NCBI RefSeq assembly: GCF_000498355.1
Contig: NZ_AVSV01000022.1
Coordinates: 1-64,000, forward strand
Origin: Clostridium sp. Ade.TY
GTDB lineage: Bacteria > Bacillota > Clostridia > Clostridiales > Clostridiaceae
Reading direction: 5' to 3'
Length of the DNA stretch: 64,000 nucleotides
The position numbers and the translations under genes were made by a program. Shown in pieces: positions 6,597-15,479 of the stretch. Positions within the stretch are counted from its first letter, which is position 1. Each line of letters starts with the position of its first letter. A model generated the notes under the pieces. The model saw only the letters and a program-made list of their open reading frames with translations, ran no database searches and was not told the origin of the DNA.

Positions 6597-8879
6597 ATGA
6601 AGATAGTAAATAAAAGCTATGCAAAAGTAGATTCTATGTCATTACTTACTGGAAAGCCTGTTTATACTGAGGATTTAGCACCTAGTAATCCTTTAATAGT
6701 TAAAGTGCTAAGGAGTCCACATGCACATGCAGAAATTTTAGAAATAAAAAAAGATATTGCATTAAAGGTTCCAGGTATAGAATGTATATTAACTTATGAA
6801 GATGTACCTAATAAAAGATTCCAAATTGCCGGACAGTCATATCCAGAGCCAGCTCCATATGATAGATTAATTTTAGAAAATAGAGTTAGGCATGTTGGAG
6901 ATGCTGTTGCTATAGTTGCTGGAATTGATGAAAAATCAGTTGATAAAGCAATGAAACTAATTAAAGTAAAATATAAAAAATTAAAAGCTATATTTGATCC
7001 AATAGAAGCTATAGATAACGATATAGTAATACATGATGAGGAAGATTATTTTGTCCATTTTGATTTTGGAACAGATCAAAAAAGAAATATATGTGCATCA
7101 GGTAATATGAAAAAAGGTAACACTGAAGAAGTAATGAAAAACTGTGATATAGTTTTGGAAGAAACATATAACACAAAAGCCAATGCACAAGCAATGATGG
7201 AAACAATGAGAGCTTTTACTCATTATGATTGTTATGGAAGATTAGTAGTTGTTAGTTCAACACAAATCCCTTTTCACTTAAGAAGAATATTAGCTAGAGC
7301 ATTAGATATATCAAAATCACAAATAAGAGTAATTAAACCTCGTATTGGAGGAGGCTTTGGAGCTAAACAAACATTATGTTGTGAAATATATCCTGCTATA
7401 GTTACATTAAAAACAGGAAAGCCTGCAATGATAATTTACGATAGGCAAGAAACATTTACTGCAACATCAAGCAGACATGCAATGCAATTAAAAGTTAAAT
7501 TAGGAGCAAATAAAGATGGAACTATAAAGGCTCTTGATATTTCAGTTATTTCAAATACTGGAGCTTATGGTGAGCAAGGACCAACGGTTGTGGAATTAGT
7601 TGGAGTTAAACCTTTAACAGTATACAATAGGGTTGAAGCATATAATTTTGACTATAAGGTTGTATATACAAATACAATGGCAGCTGGAGCATTTAGAGGA
7701 TATGGTGCAACTCAAGGATTTTTTGCGGTTGAGTCTATAATAAATGAGTTAGCAGCAAAGCTTAATATGGATCCTACTATAATAAGAGAAATAAATATGG
7801 TTAGGGAAGGCGAATATCTTCCAGCATATCATGGAGAAACTCTTAATAGTTGTGCTCTTGATAGATGTTTAAAAAGGGCTAAGGAAATATTTAAATGGGA
7901 TGAAAAATATCCAAGTAAAGATATTGGAAATAATAAAGTAAGATCTGTAGGTGTAGCAATAACTATGCAAGGTTCTGGTATAGAAAATATAGATAAAGCA
8001 TCTGTTGAAATAAAATTGGGAGATGGAGGTTTTTATCAATTAATGCTTGCATCATCTGATATGGGAACAGGTTCTGATACTATATTTACTCAAATGGCAG
8101 CAGAGTGTCTTGATTGCCCTGTAGAAAATGTTACTGTAAGTGGTGTTGATACAGATATGTCACCATATGATGTTGGTTCTTATGCATCAAGTACAACATA
8201 TGTAACAGGAATGGCTGTAGTTAAGACTTGTGAAGAAATGAGAAAAAGAATTTGCATTGAAGGTGCTAAAGAGTTAAACCTTACACAAGAAGAGGTTGAA
8301 TTTGATGGAAAAACAATAAGAGCACTAGATGGAAGTAAAAAAATTTCTTTAGAAGAACTTTCAGAAAGATTGCTTGTTGGAGATGGACAGTGTATAGTTG
8401 CTTCAGTATCACATTCAAGTCCAGTTTCACCACCTCCTTTTATGGTTGGATTAGCTGAAGTTGAAATTGATAAAGAAACAGGAAAAACTTCTGTAGTTGA
8501 TTATGTTTCTGTAGTTGATTGTGGAACAGTAATAAATCCAGCTCTTGCAAGAATTCAAGCAGAAGGTGGAATAGTACAAGGTATTGGTATGGCTTTACTT
8601 GAAGATATAAATTATGATAAAAATGGTAGAATGGTTAATGATACTTTTATGCAATATAAGTTACCAACTAGGTTAGATATTGGTAGTGTAAGAGTTGAAT
8701 TTGAAAGTAGTTATGAACCAACAGGACCGTTTGGAGCTAAGTCAATAGGTGAGATTGTTATTAATACACCAGCTCCAGCAATAGCAAATGCTATATATAA
8801 TGGAATGGGAGTTAATATAAGAGATTTACCGATGACTGCTGAAAAAATACTAATGAAAAAATTAAAGAAAGATGCATAA
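6597..8879 (+). CDS. Xanthine dehydrogenase family, molybdenum-binding subunit (enzyme 2)
   Basis: 760 residues. It has GGGFGAKQ at 251-258, an FRGYG motif, and GAKSIGE with Glu719 as the likely general base. It is clearly homologous to the enzyme 1 large subunit but diverged throughout, so it probably has a different purine or heterocycle specificity. C. purinolyticum is known to have separate xanthine dehydrogenase and purine hydroxylase, which is a reasonable model for two enzymes side by side. The start ATG directly abuts the TAA of the preceding gene, with AAGGAGGC inside that gene's end as ribosome binding site. Confidence 0.9.
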   Translation: MKIVNKSYAKVDSMSLLTGKPVYTEDLAPSNPLIVKVLRSPHAHAEILEIKKDIALKVPGIECILTYEDVPNKRFQIAGQSYPEPAPYDRLILENRVRHVGDAVAIVAGIDEKSVDKAMKLIKVKYKKLKAIFDPIEAIDNDIVIHDEEDYFVHFDFGTDQKRNICASGNMKKGNTEEVMKNCDIVLEETYNTKANAQAMMETMRAFTHYDCYGRLVVVSSTQIPFHLRRILARALDISKSQIRVIKPRIGGGFGAKQTLCCEIYPAIVTLKTGKPAMIIYDRQETFTATSSRHAMQLKVKLGANKDGTIKALDISVISNTGAYGEQGPTVVELVGVKPLTVYNRVEAYNFDYKVVYTNTMAAGAFRGYGATQGFFAVESIINELAAKLNMDPTIIREINMVREGEYLPAYHGETLNSCALDRCLKRAKEIFKWDEKYPSKDIGNNKVRSVGVAITMQGSGIENIDKASVEIKLGDGGFYQLMLASSDMGTGSDTIFTQMAAECLDCPVENVTVSGVDTDMSPYDVGSYASSTTYVTGMAVVKTCEEMRKRICIEGAKELNLTQEEVEFDGKTIRALDGSKKISLEELSERLLVGDGQCIVASVSHSSPVSPPPFMVGLAEVEIDKETGKTSVVDYVSVVDCGTVINPALARIQAEGGIVQGIGMALLEDINYDKNGRMVNDTFMQYKLPTRLDIGSVRVEFESSYEPTGPFGAKSIGEIVINTPAPAIANAIYNGMGVNIRDLPMTAEKILMKKLKKDA

Positions 8880-8973
8880 ATTATTAGATGTATTTTTTTA
8901 CAATTAATATTATAAGTATAATTATTAGTATGTAGATAATTTAATGATTAATTAATAAAAAGAAGGTATAAGT

Positions 8974-9447
8974 ATGGAAAAAGATAAGATAATGGATTTA
9001 TGTGTTGAAAGTTGTATGGATGGAATGAAACATCATGAAGGAGGACCTTTTGGTGCTGCAATAGTTAAAGATGGAAGAGTTATAGCAGTAGCACATAATA
9101 CCGTAATTAAAGATAATGATCCAACTGCTCATGGTGAAGTAAACGCTATAAGAGTGGCTTGCAAAGAACTTAATACTTTTGATTTAAGTGGATGTGAATT
9201 ATATACAACATCAGAGCCTTGCCCTATGTGTATGTCAGCTATTATTTGGGCTAATATATCAAAAGTATATTATGGATGTACTGTTCAAGATGCTAGAGAT
9301 ATTGGCTTTAGAGATGAACATATACTAAAGTTTTTAAAGGAAGGCTGCAGTGATAAGAAAATAATAGATTTAGAAGCTTTAGATAAAAGTAAATGTTTAG
9401 AAGCTTTTGAATATTGGACAAAGGATAATTTAAAAACAGATTATTAA
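8974..9447 (+). CDS. guaD: Guanine deaminase, cytidine-deaminase fold
   Basis: 157 residues of the GuaD/nucleoside deaminase family. The zinc site is HGE (with TAHGEVNAI around it) plus SEPCPMC; the Glu of HGE is the proton shuttle. Bacillus GuaD has HAE, so Gly replaces the middle residue, a common variant. The C-terminal DARDIGFRDEHI segment resembles the GuaD substrate-closing tail. It would convert guanine to xanthine, feeding the Mo hydroxylase upstream. It lies 94 bp after enzyme 2, with AGAAGG eight bases before the ATG, and is followed by a terminator. Deamination of another base is possible. Confidence 0.82.
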   Translation: MEKDKIMDLCVESCMDGMKHHEGGPFGAAIVKDGRVIAVAHNTVIKDNDPTAHGEVNAIRVACKELNTFDLSGCELYTTSEPCPMCMSAIIWANISKVYYGCTVQDARDIGFRDEHILKFLKEGCSDKKIIDLEALDKSKCLEAFEYWTKDNLKTDY

Positions 9448-9467
9448 AATAATATTTAAAAATAAAG

Positions 9468-9511
9468 CCCTATAAAATAGAACTTAAAGTTTTATTTTAT
9501 AGGGTATTTTT
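9468..9511 (+). terminator. Rho-independent terminator after guaD
   Basis: A 12-bp perfect stem CCCTATAAAATA/TATTTTATAGGG (9468-9479 with 9493-9504) is followed by a T-rich stretch. It closes the purine hydroxylase/deaminase transcription unit. Confidence 0.8.
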
Positions 9512-9631
9512 ATTAAAAATTTTGTATTAATTATTATTTAGTTTATAATGAAATAATAAGAATTAAATATTAAATTAGTATGTTAAATAGTGTATAGAAT
9601 AACTTTTTAATATAGATTGAAAGGAATTTAT

Positions 9632-11809
9632 ATGAGTAAAATATTAGTTTTGGCAGAAAAACCTTCAGTAGGAAGAGAACTTGGAAGGGTTTTAAAGTGT
9701 AATAAAAAAGGAAATGGATATTTAGAAGGAGAAAAGTACATAGTAACATGGGCATTAGGACATTTAGTAACTTTAGATGCACCAGAAGGATATAATCCAG
9801 CTTGGAAGGCATGGACTATGGAAACACTACCAATGCTTCCAAAGCATATGAAGCTTACAGTTATTAAAGGTAGTGGAAAGCAATATAAAATTGTAAAAGA
9901 ACAGATGTATAGAAAAGATGTAGTGGAAATTGTAATAGCAACAGATGCAGGTCGTGAAGGAGAGCTTGTTGCAAGATGGATAATTGAAAAAGCTAATGTT
10001 AAAAAGCCTCTTAAAAGACTTTGGATATCATCTCAAACAGATAAAGCAATAAAAGACGGATTTAAAAATTTAAAAGATGGAAGAGCTTATGACAATCTTT
10101 TCCATGCGGCAGAATGTAGAGCAGAAGCTGACTGGCTTGTTGGACTTAATGTAACAAGAGCTTTAACTTGTAAGCATAATGCACAGCTTTCAGCAGGTAG
10201 AGTACAATCACCAACTTTGGCTATGATAGTTCAAAGAGAAGAAGAAATTAAAAATTTTAAACCAAAAGAATATTATACAATAGATGTAAAAACAGATAAG
10301 TGTAATTTTACTTGGGTAAATAAAGATAATAATTCAAGAATATTTAATGTAGATTTTAAAGATAAAGTTTTATCAAAAATAAAAAATGGTGAAGTCAAAA
10401 TAGTTGATATTAAGGAAGCTAATAAAAAGACTTATTCACCAAAACTTTATGATTTAACAGAACTTCAAAGAGATTGTAATAAAATTTATGGATATTCAGC
10501 AAAACAAACATTAAATATAATGCAAAGACTTTATGAAAATCATAAGTTATTAACTTATCCAAGAACAGATTCAAGATATATATCAGAAGATATTGTATCT
10601 ACAATTCCAGATAGACTTAAAGGAATAGCCTTTGGAGAATATAGAACTATAGCATCAGAACTTTTAAAGAATAAAATAAAAGCAAATAAAAGTTTTGTAG
10701 ATAATAATAAAGTATCAGATCACCACGCTATAATTCCAACAGAAGAAAAGAGTAATTTAGCAAATTTAAGCTCAGATGAAAGACATGTATATGATTTAGT
10801 AGTTAAAAGATTTTTATCAGTTTTATTACCTCCATTTGAATATATTCAAACAACACTTGAAGGTGATGTAAATGGAGAAAAGGTTATTGCAAAAGGAAAA
10901 GTAATTAAATCAAAAGGTTGGAAAAAAGTATTTGATAGAGAAGATGAGGATGATAAAGAGGATATAAAAGAACAAGAACTTCCAAAAATAAATAAAGGTG
11001 ATAGCTTAAAAGTTTCAGATGTTAAAGTGAAACTTTCAGAAACTAAGCCACCAGCAAGATTTAATGAAGGAACTCTTTTATCTGCAATGGAAAATCCTCA
11101 AAAATATATACAAGTAGATAAAGCTTCTTCTAAAACTTTAGGTGAAACAGGTGGACTTGGAACTGTTGCAACTAGAGCTGATATAATTGAAAAATTATTT
11201 AATTCATTTGTTATAGAGAAAAAAGGAAAAGAAATTTATCCAACATCAAAAGGAAAACAACTTATAGATCTTGTACCAAATGAACTTAAGTCACCACTTC
11301 TTACAGCAAAATGGGAGGCTTCATTAGATAGAATTTCAAAAGGAAAAGAAGATCCTAAAAATTTTGCAAAAGAAATGAGAAATTATTCAATAGCTCTTGT
11401 TGAAGCAGTAAAACAAGAAAATTCAAAATTCCACCATGATAATTTAACAGGTAAAAAGTGTCCAGAGTGTGGAAAATATATGCTTGAAGTTAAAGGAAAG
11501 CAAGGAAAGATGTATGTATGCCAAGATAGGGAATGTGGGCATAGAGAAAATATAGCAAGACTTACAAATGCAAGATGTCCTGAGTGTAAAAAAAGATTAG
11601 AACTTAGAGGTTCTGGTGAAGGAAAAATATATGTTTGCCCAGGAGAAAACTGTAACTTTAGAGAAAAAGAATCAGTATTTAAGAAAAGATTTAATAAAAA
11701 TGATAAAGTAAATAAACGAGAAGTAAATAAAATAATGAAGAAGATGAAAAAGGAAGCTGAAGAGGATATAAATAATCCATTTGCAGCACTTTTAAAAGAC
11801 TTTAAATAA
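9632..11809 (+). CDS. topB: DNA topoisomerase III (type IA)
   Basis: 725 residues. The N-terminal Toprim motif LAEKPSVGRELG and the later ATDAGREGE supply the metal-binding acidic residues. The active-site tyrosine is Tyr309 in TYPRTDSRYI. The C-terminus carries two four-cysteine zinc fingers (CPECGKY...CQDREC and CPECKK...CPGENC), a common tail in Firmicute TopB. It decatenates and relaxes negatively supercoiled DNA in the cytoplasm. I start at the ATG at 9632, which gives the standard MSKILVLAEKPS opening and has GAAAGGAA upstream; an in-frame ATG 15 bases earlier is badly placed. It is monocistronic. Confidence 0.95.
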   Translation: MSKILVLAEKPSVGRELGRVLKCNKKGNGYLEGEKYIVTWALGHLVTLDAPEGYNPAWKAWTMETLPMLPKHMKLTVIKGSGKQYKIVKEQMYRKDVVEIVIATDAGREGELVARWIIEKANVKKPLKRLWISSQTDKAIKDGFKNLKDGRAYDNLFHAAECRAEADWLVGLNVTRALTCKHNAQLSAGRVQSPTLAMIVQREEEIKNFKPKEYYTIDVKTDKCNFTWVNKDNNSRIFNVDFKDKVLSKIKNGEVKIVDIKEANKKTYSPKLYDLTELQRDCNKIYGYSAKQTLNIMQRLYENHKLLTYPRTDSRYISEDIVSTIPDRLKGIAFGEYRTIASELLKNKIKANKSFVDNNKVSDHHAIIPTEEKSNLANLSSDERHVYDLVVKRFLSVLLPPFEYIQTTLEGDVNGEKVIAKGKVIKSKGWKKVFDREDEDDKEDIKEQELPKINKGDSLKVSDVKVKLSETKPPARFNEGTLLSAMENPQKYIQVDKASSKTLGETGGLGTVATRADIIEKLFNSFVIEKKGKEIYPTSKGKQLIDLVPNELKSPLLTAKWEASLDRISKGKEDPKNFAKEMRNYSIALVEAVKQENSKFHHDNLTGKKCPECGKYMLEVKGKQGKMYVCQDRECGHRENIARLTNARCPECKKRLELRGSGEGKIYVCPGENCNFREKESVFKKRFNKNDKVNKREVNKIMKKMKKEAEEDINNPFAALLKDFK

Positions 11810-11816
11810 ATTTTAA

Positions 11817-11857
11817 AAGGTGGGATTTAAATCTCACCTTAAAGTTTATTTAAGGTG
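11817..11857 (+). promoter_or_regulatory. Overlapping, mutually exclusive hairpins after topB
   Basis: Bases 11817-11840 form a nearly self-complementary stem (AAGGTGGGATTT/AAATCTCACCTT). The second half (11835-11843) can pair instead with 11849-11857 (CACCTTAAA/TTTAAGGTG). The two folds exclude each other, and there is no clear U-tract. It could be a weak terminator for topB or a leader element for the gene at 11910. Confidence 0.35.
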
Positions 11858-11909
11858 GGTTGTAAGCTATACTTTGGATTAATATTTTGGTAGAAAGTAG
11901 GTAATTAAA

Positions 11910-12230
11910 TTGGGTAAAAAAGAAAAAAGAACAGAGAAACAAAATGCTTTATTAGCAAGAGTTTATGATTTAATTTTAAATACACAAACTCTTGATGATG
12001 AACGTTCTAAATTGATTGAATTTAAAAATGCAGTTGAAATGGGAAAAGACTTTGAGAAACAAGAAATGAAATTAGCAGAAGATTTACGACAATTAGCAGT
12101 TCGTAAAGTAAATGATAAGGAAACACTTAGTTTAGAAGTTGGTAAGCTTTATATGGATATTTCTACTACTGGATTATTTGACAGAAATTTTGGCATTGGT
12201 TTGGCTTCAATTGGATTTTTAGGTAAATAA
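11910..12230 (+). CDS. Small helical protein, possibly bacteriocin-immunity-like
   Basis: 106 residues, starting at TTG with AGAAAGTAGG upstream. It looks all-alpha: charged amphipathic helices from about 8 to 90, then a Gly-rich hydrophobic tail (FGIGLASIGFLGK). Size, composition and a KQNALLARVYDLI start recall small enterocin-A-immunity type proteins, but I cannot confirm that family. Codon use differs from the neighbours: half of the Arg codons are CGT/CGA rather than AGA, and all five Ile codons are ATT with no ATA. This suggests it arrived by transfer. No bacteriocin gene is next to it. Confidence 0.5.
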   Translation: MGKKEKRTEKQNALLARVYDLILNTQTLDDERSKLIEFKNAVEMGKDFEKQEMKLAEDLRQLAVRKVNDKETLSLEVGKLYMDISTTGLFDRNFGIGLASIGFLGK

Positions 12231-12474
12231 AGAAATTATTTTGTATATTACTTTAATTATTTCTTTAATTCATATTAATTTTTAAGTGAATTTTTATAAA
12301 AGATTAAATGTATTATGTATTAATGATAAAGTATATTTATTAATATACTAAAATGGTAGTATTTAAAATTAATTTAATATATATATTGTTACTAAATTTA
12401 AAATAAATTATTGAATTATAAATAAATTGCTATTTATAATTGCTAGATAATATATAAATTTGGAGTGATAAAGT
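12231..12474. other. AT-rich intergenic stretch with nothing recognisable beyond a weak hairpin
   Basis: An AAAGAAAT...ATTTCTTT inverted repeat near 12229-12271 may terminate the preceding gene. The rest is AT-rich DNA leading to the FUSC gene, with no open reading frame or RNA that I can support. Confidence 0.5.
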
Positions 12475-14442
12475 ATGCAAAAAATTTTAAAGAAGGAATA
12501 CTTCTTAAAAACTATAATATTTATTCTTGGTGTTATAGTTTTTCTTTCCTATTGGTTCTTTCTTGGAACTGTAAATGCATTTGTTGGAGTTGCAGTAGTT
12601 AAAGGCGCTTTAACTTTATTAAATAAAGACTTAACTGCTAATCCAATAAAAAATTCATTAATATTTTTATTAGCATTTTTATATATAGGTGTGTTTTCAT
12701 ATATTGCTACACTTAATATCTTTTTAGGGTTATTTATAAACTTTTTTGCATTATTTTTTATTACATATAATTTTGTTTCAGACTTAACAATATCAATTTG
12801 GATTCCTTTTGTTCTTGGATACTTATATCTTTTAGTTAAACCTGTTTCTTATGGATATGAACTTAAGGAAAGATTAATTGCATTAGCAATTGGTTCACTG
12901 TTTATAATAATTAGTCAATTAATTTTAAATAAAAATAAGTCAAAAAATAAAATAAAATCAGACTTTATTTTGCTATTAGATAATATTTTAAATAAAATAA
13001 GTGATTTAAAAAATAAAAAAGGTATAGATAATAAAAATTCTAAAATAACAACATACTTAGATAATATAGTAGCTACTATTTATAATAGACGAGCTTCATT
13101 TTTCTATATTGATGATAATGATAGTATTCTCCTTAATTTATCAGTTTGTTTAGAAAGATTAAATAATTCAATAAATAGAGTTAAGCTAAATAATTGTATT
13201 AAAGAAGATGAGATTTTAATTGATTTATCAAACTTGATTAATAAAATGAAAGGTTATATTAAAAATGATAATTATGATGCATCATTTATTTTAGATATTG
13301 AAGATTTTTTAAATAAGTATTCAAAAGATTTAAATAACAATTATTCATTTTATGATATAATGCAAAATATTGAGATGCTTAAATTTTCTCTTACAAATTT
13401 AATTAATTCGAACAAAAAAAGAAAGTTTAAAATAAAAAATATATTTTCAGCTATTAATAAGTTTAAAGTAAAAAACATAGTTAAATATAATTTTAAAAAA
13501 TCAATTAAATTTACATATGCCTTTAGATTATCTTTTTTATTATCAGTATCTTATTTTATTGTTGAACTTCTTAAAATACCAGAAGGAAAGTGGATTACAT
13601 TTACTATATTTACAGTAGTACAACCTTATATAGAAGATAGTCAAAAAAGATTTACTAAAAGATTTAAAGGAACTATTATCGGAATAATAATATTTAGTTT
13701 AATAAATATATTTGTTGGAAGTTTTTATTTGGAGATATTTATATTTGCTATATTATATTATATATATTCTTTAAGTTCAGATTTTACTGTAAAAACTATA
13801 TGTACAACTACAGTTGGACTTGGGGTATTTTCAATTATAACTGATGCACCTGCAAGTGGAGATTTTTATAGATTTATATTTATGGTTGTAGGGATTTTTA
13901 TAGGTTATATAGGAAGCAAATATATATTTCCATATAGCTTAAGAGATTCTATAGATAGATTAAGTAAAGAATATTATAACATTAGCTTAAATATAGTATA
14001 TGAAGGTAGCAGAAAAGAAATAAATGCTAAATTAACAACTTATATAGATGAACAAGTTTTGCTTTCTAAATTATTTGAAAGTAAGATAATAGTTAATAAT
14101 AGTACATATAAGTTAAAATGCGTTAATGAATTTATATATAATCAGAGATTTTTAAATAATGATATATATTATTTATATTTTTATGTTTTTAAAAATAAAA
14201 TACAAAGCAATATTTTAAAGGAATTTAAATTAGGGGTAAATGGAGCATATCATTTTAAAGATGGAGATCCAATTATAGACTTAGATAAAGTTAAAATTTT
14301 AAAAGACTCTATAAAAAATAAATTTAATGGTATATCTGATGAAAAAGATAAGTTAGTCTTTATTACAATATATAGAATATTATATAGACTAGAGAAATCT
14401 AACAAGTTAATTAGTGAAATAGATAATACAATAATTAAATAA
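12475..14442 (+). CDS. FUSC-family membrane protein (aromatic acid exporter-like)
   Basis: 655 residues in the architecture of YccS/AaeB-like FUSC proteins: a first bundle of about six membrane helices (residues 8-150), a long soluble middle domain rich in Asn, Lys and Leu (155-330), a second helix bundle (about 345-490) and a cytoplasmic tail. The second bundle starts with the typical FTYAFRLS and continues with EGKWITFTIFTVVQPY. Some family members export hydroxylated aromatic acids; the substrate here is unknown. TGGAGTG lies eight bases upstream of the ATG. It is followed by its own terminator and so is probably monocistronic. Confidence 0.8.
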   Translation: MQKILKKEYFLKTIIFILGVIVFLSYWFFLGTVNAFVGVAVVKGALTLLNKDLTANPIKNSLIFLLAFLYIGVFSYIATLNIFLGLFINFFALFFITYNFVSDLTISIWIPFVLGYLYLLVKPVSYGYELKERLIALAIGSLFIIISQLILNKNKSKNKIKSDFILLLDNILNKISDLKNKKGIDNKNSKITTYLDNIVATIYNRRASFFYIDDNDSILLNLSVCLERLNNSINRVKLNNCIKEDEILIDLSNLINKMKGYIKNDNYDASFILDIEDFLNKYSKDLNNNYSFYDIMQNIEMLKFSLTNLINSNKKRKFKIKNIFSAINKFKVKNIVKYNFKKSIKFTYAFRLSFLLSVSYFIVELLKIPEGKWITFTIFTVVQPYIEDSQKRFTKRFKGTIIGIIIFSLINIFVGSFYLEIFIFAILYYIYSLSSDFTVKTICTTTVGLGVFSIITDAPASGDFYRFIFMVVGIFIGYIGSKYIFPYSLRDSIDRLSKEYYNISLNIVYEGSRKEINAKLTTYIDEQVLLSKLFESKIIVNNSTYKLKCVNEFIYNQRFLNNDIYYLYFYVFKNKIQSNILKEFKLGVNGAYHFKDGDPIIDLDKVKILKDSIKNKFNGISDEKDKLVFITIYRILYRLEKSNKLISEIDNTIIK

Positions 14443-14450
14443 CTAAATGA

Positions 14451-14478
14451 AAAAGTCTAAATTAATTTAGGCTTTTTT
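14451..14478 (+). terminator. Terminator after the FUSC gene
   Basis: An 11-bp stem with one G-U pair (AAAAGTCTAAA/TTTAGGCTTTT), a four-base loop and a T-run. Confidence 0.75.
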
Positions 14479-14515
14479 ATTTTATATAGTAAATTTAGCT
14501 GCTTCATTATGTCTA

Positions 14516-14568
14516 TTGACTTATATGAAAGGTATGATTTATATTATATATAGATAACTGTCTATATA
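14516..14568 (+). promoter_or_regulatory. Promoter and operator of arsR-arsC
   Basis: A -35 box TTGACT (14516-14521) and a -10 box TATATT (14540-14545) are 18 bp apart. Directly after them is a perfect 8-bp inverted repeat TATATAGA/TCTATATA with a 6-bp spacer (14547-14568), about 10 bp before the arsR start. This is the size and place expected for the operator of a dimeric ArsR/SmtB repressor that controls itself. Confidence 0.65.
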
Positions 14569-14578
14569 GAGGTGTTTT

Positions 14579-14920
14579 ATGAAACCTGATTATGAAGCAA
14601 ATTCAAAAATAATAAAGGCAATAGCAGATAGCAATAGATTAAAAATAATTGATATATTATCATGTGGTGAAAAATGTGCATGTGATATATTAGAATATTT
14701 CGATTTTACTCAACCAACATTATCACATCATATGAAAGTACTTATGGAGTGTGGGCTTGTAAAATGTAGAAAAGAAGGTCTTTGGAGTTATTATTCTTTA
14801 AATTTCACAAATACAAATAAACTAATATTATTTTTAATGAATTTAACTACAGATACAGATAAATGTATTTGTAAAGAGAAAAATAGCAATAAGTGTTTAA
14901 ATATAAAGGAGAATAGGTAA
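14579..14920 (+). CDS. arsR: ArsR-family metalloregulatory repressor
   Basis: 113 residues with a winged-helix fold. Recognition helix region: TQPTLSHHMKVL. The metal-sensing motif is KCACD, with Cys33 and Cys35 matching the Cys-x-Cys of arsenite-sensing ArsR (ELCVCDL), and Cys29 is nearby. A Cys-rich tail (CICKEKNSNKC) may add ligands. It would release DNA on binding arsenite or antimonite. The gene is separated by one base from arsC and has a matching operator upstream. No arsenite pump (arsB/acr3) is present nearby, so efflux must be encoded elsewhere. Confidence 0.88.
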   Translation: MKPDYEANSKIIKAIADSNRLKIIDILSCGEKCACDILEYFDFTQPTLSHHMKVLMECGLVKCRKEGLWSYYSLNFTNTNKLILFLMNLTTDTDKCICKEKNSNKCLNIKENR

Positions 14921-14921
14921 T

Positions 14922-15332
14922 ATGAGCAAATTAAAAGTTGCATTTATATGTGTACATAATTCATGTAGATCACAAATGGCAGAGGCACTTGGAAATCTTT
15001 TTTTTAGTGATCTTTTTGAAAGTTATTCAGCAGGAACTGAAACAAAACCAGAAATAAATGGAGATGCAGTTAGGATTATGAAGGAACTTTATGGGGTTGA
15101 TATGAATAAAACTCATAAATCGAAATTATTAAAAGATATACCAGAAGAGGTTGATGTAGTTATAAAGATGGGATGTAATGTAGTATGTCCATATTTACCA
15201 GCAAAGCATATTGAAGATTGGGGTCTTGAAGACCCAACAGGAAAATCAGATGAAGAGTTTATAAGGACAGCGAAAATAATAGAAAATAAAGTTAAAGGTT
15301 TAGCAAAAAGAATTAAAAATAGAGAATTATAA
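14922..15332 (+). CDS. arsC: Arsenate reductase, LMW-phosphatase type
   Basis: 136 residues. The phosphatase P-loop is CVHNSCR (Cys10 to Arg16), the arrangement of thioredoxin-coupled ArsC. Two more cysteines in MGCNVVCP supply the disulphide relay. A C-terminal DPTGKSDEEF segment holds the general-acid Asp. It reduces arsenate to arsenite in the cytoplasm. It is translated with arsR (one-base gap, GGAGAATAGG upstream). A related protein-tyrosine phosphatase role is less likely given the cysteine relay. Confidence 0.88.
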   Translation: MSKLKVAFICVHNSCRSQMAEALGNLFFSDLFESYSAGTETKPEINGDAVRIMKELYGVDMNKTHKSKLLKDIPEEVDVVIKMGCNVVCPYLPAKHIEDWGLEDPTGKSDEEFIRTAKIIENKVKGLAKRIKNREL

Positions 15333-15350
15333 AAATAATATTTATATAGT

Positions 15351-15389
15351 AAAAAGTTTTGAGGTTTAATCACAGCTTCAAGACTTTTT
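15351..15389 (+). terminator. Terminator after arsC
   Basis: A 14-bp stem with two G-U pairs (15351-15364 with 15376-15389) ends in five T. Confidence 0.75.
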
Positions 15390-15479
15390 GTTTTATAAAA
15401 ATATGTATAAATAATTACAATTTATAAAAATTTATACATTAATATATGATAAAATATTAATAGAAATGGGGCGATTTTT

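Noticed and set aside
1631-8879. Possible selenocysteine codons in the hydroxylase subunits
   Set aside because: All six reading frames are continuous without internal UGA; selenium in this enzyme group is a separate cofactor, so no Sec insertion is expected.
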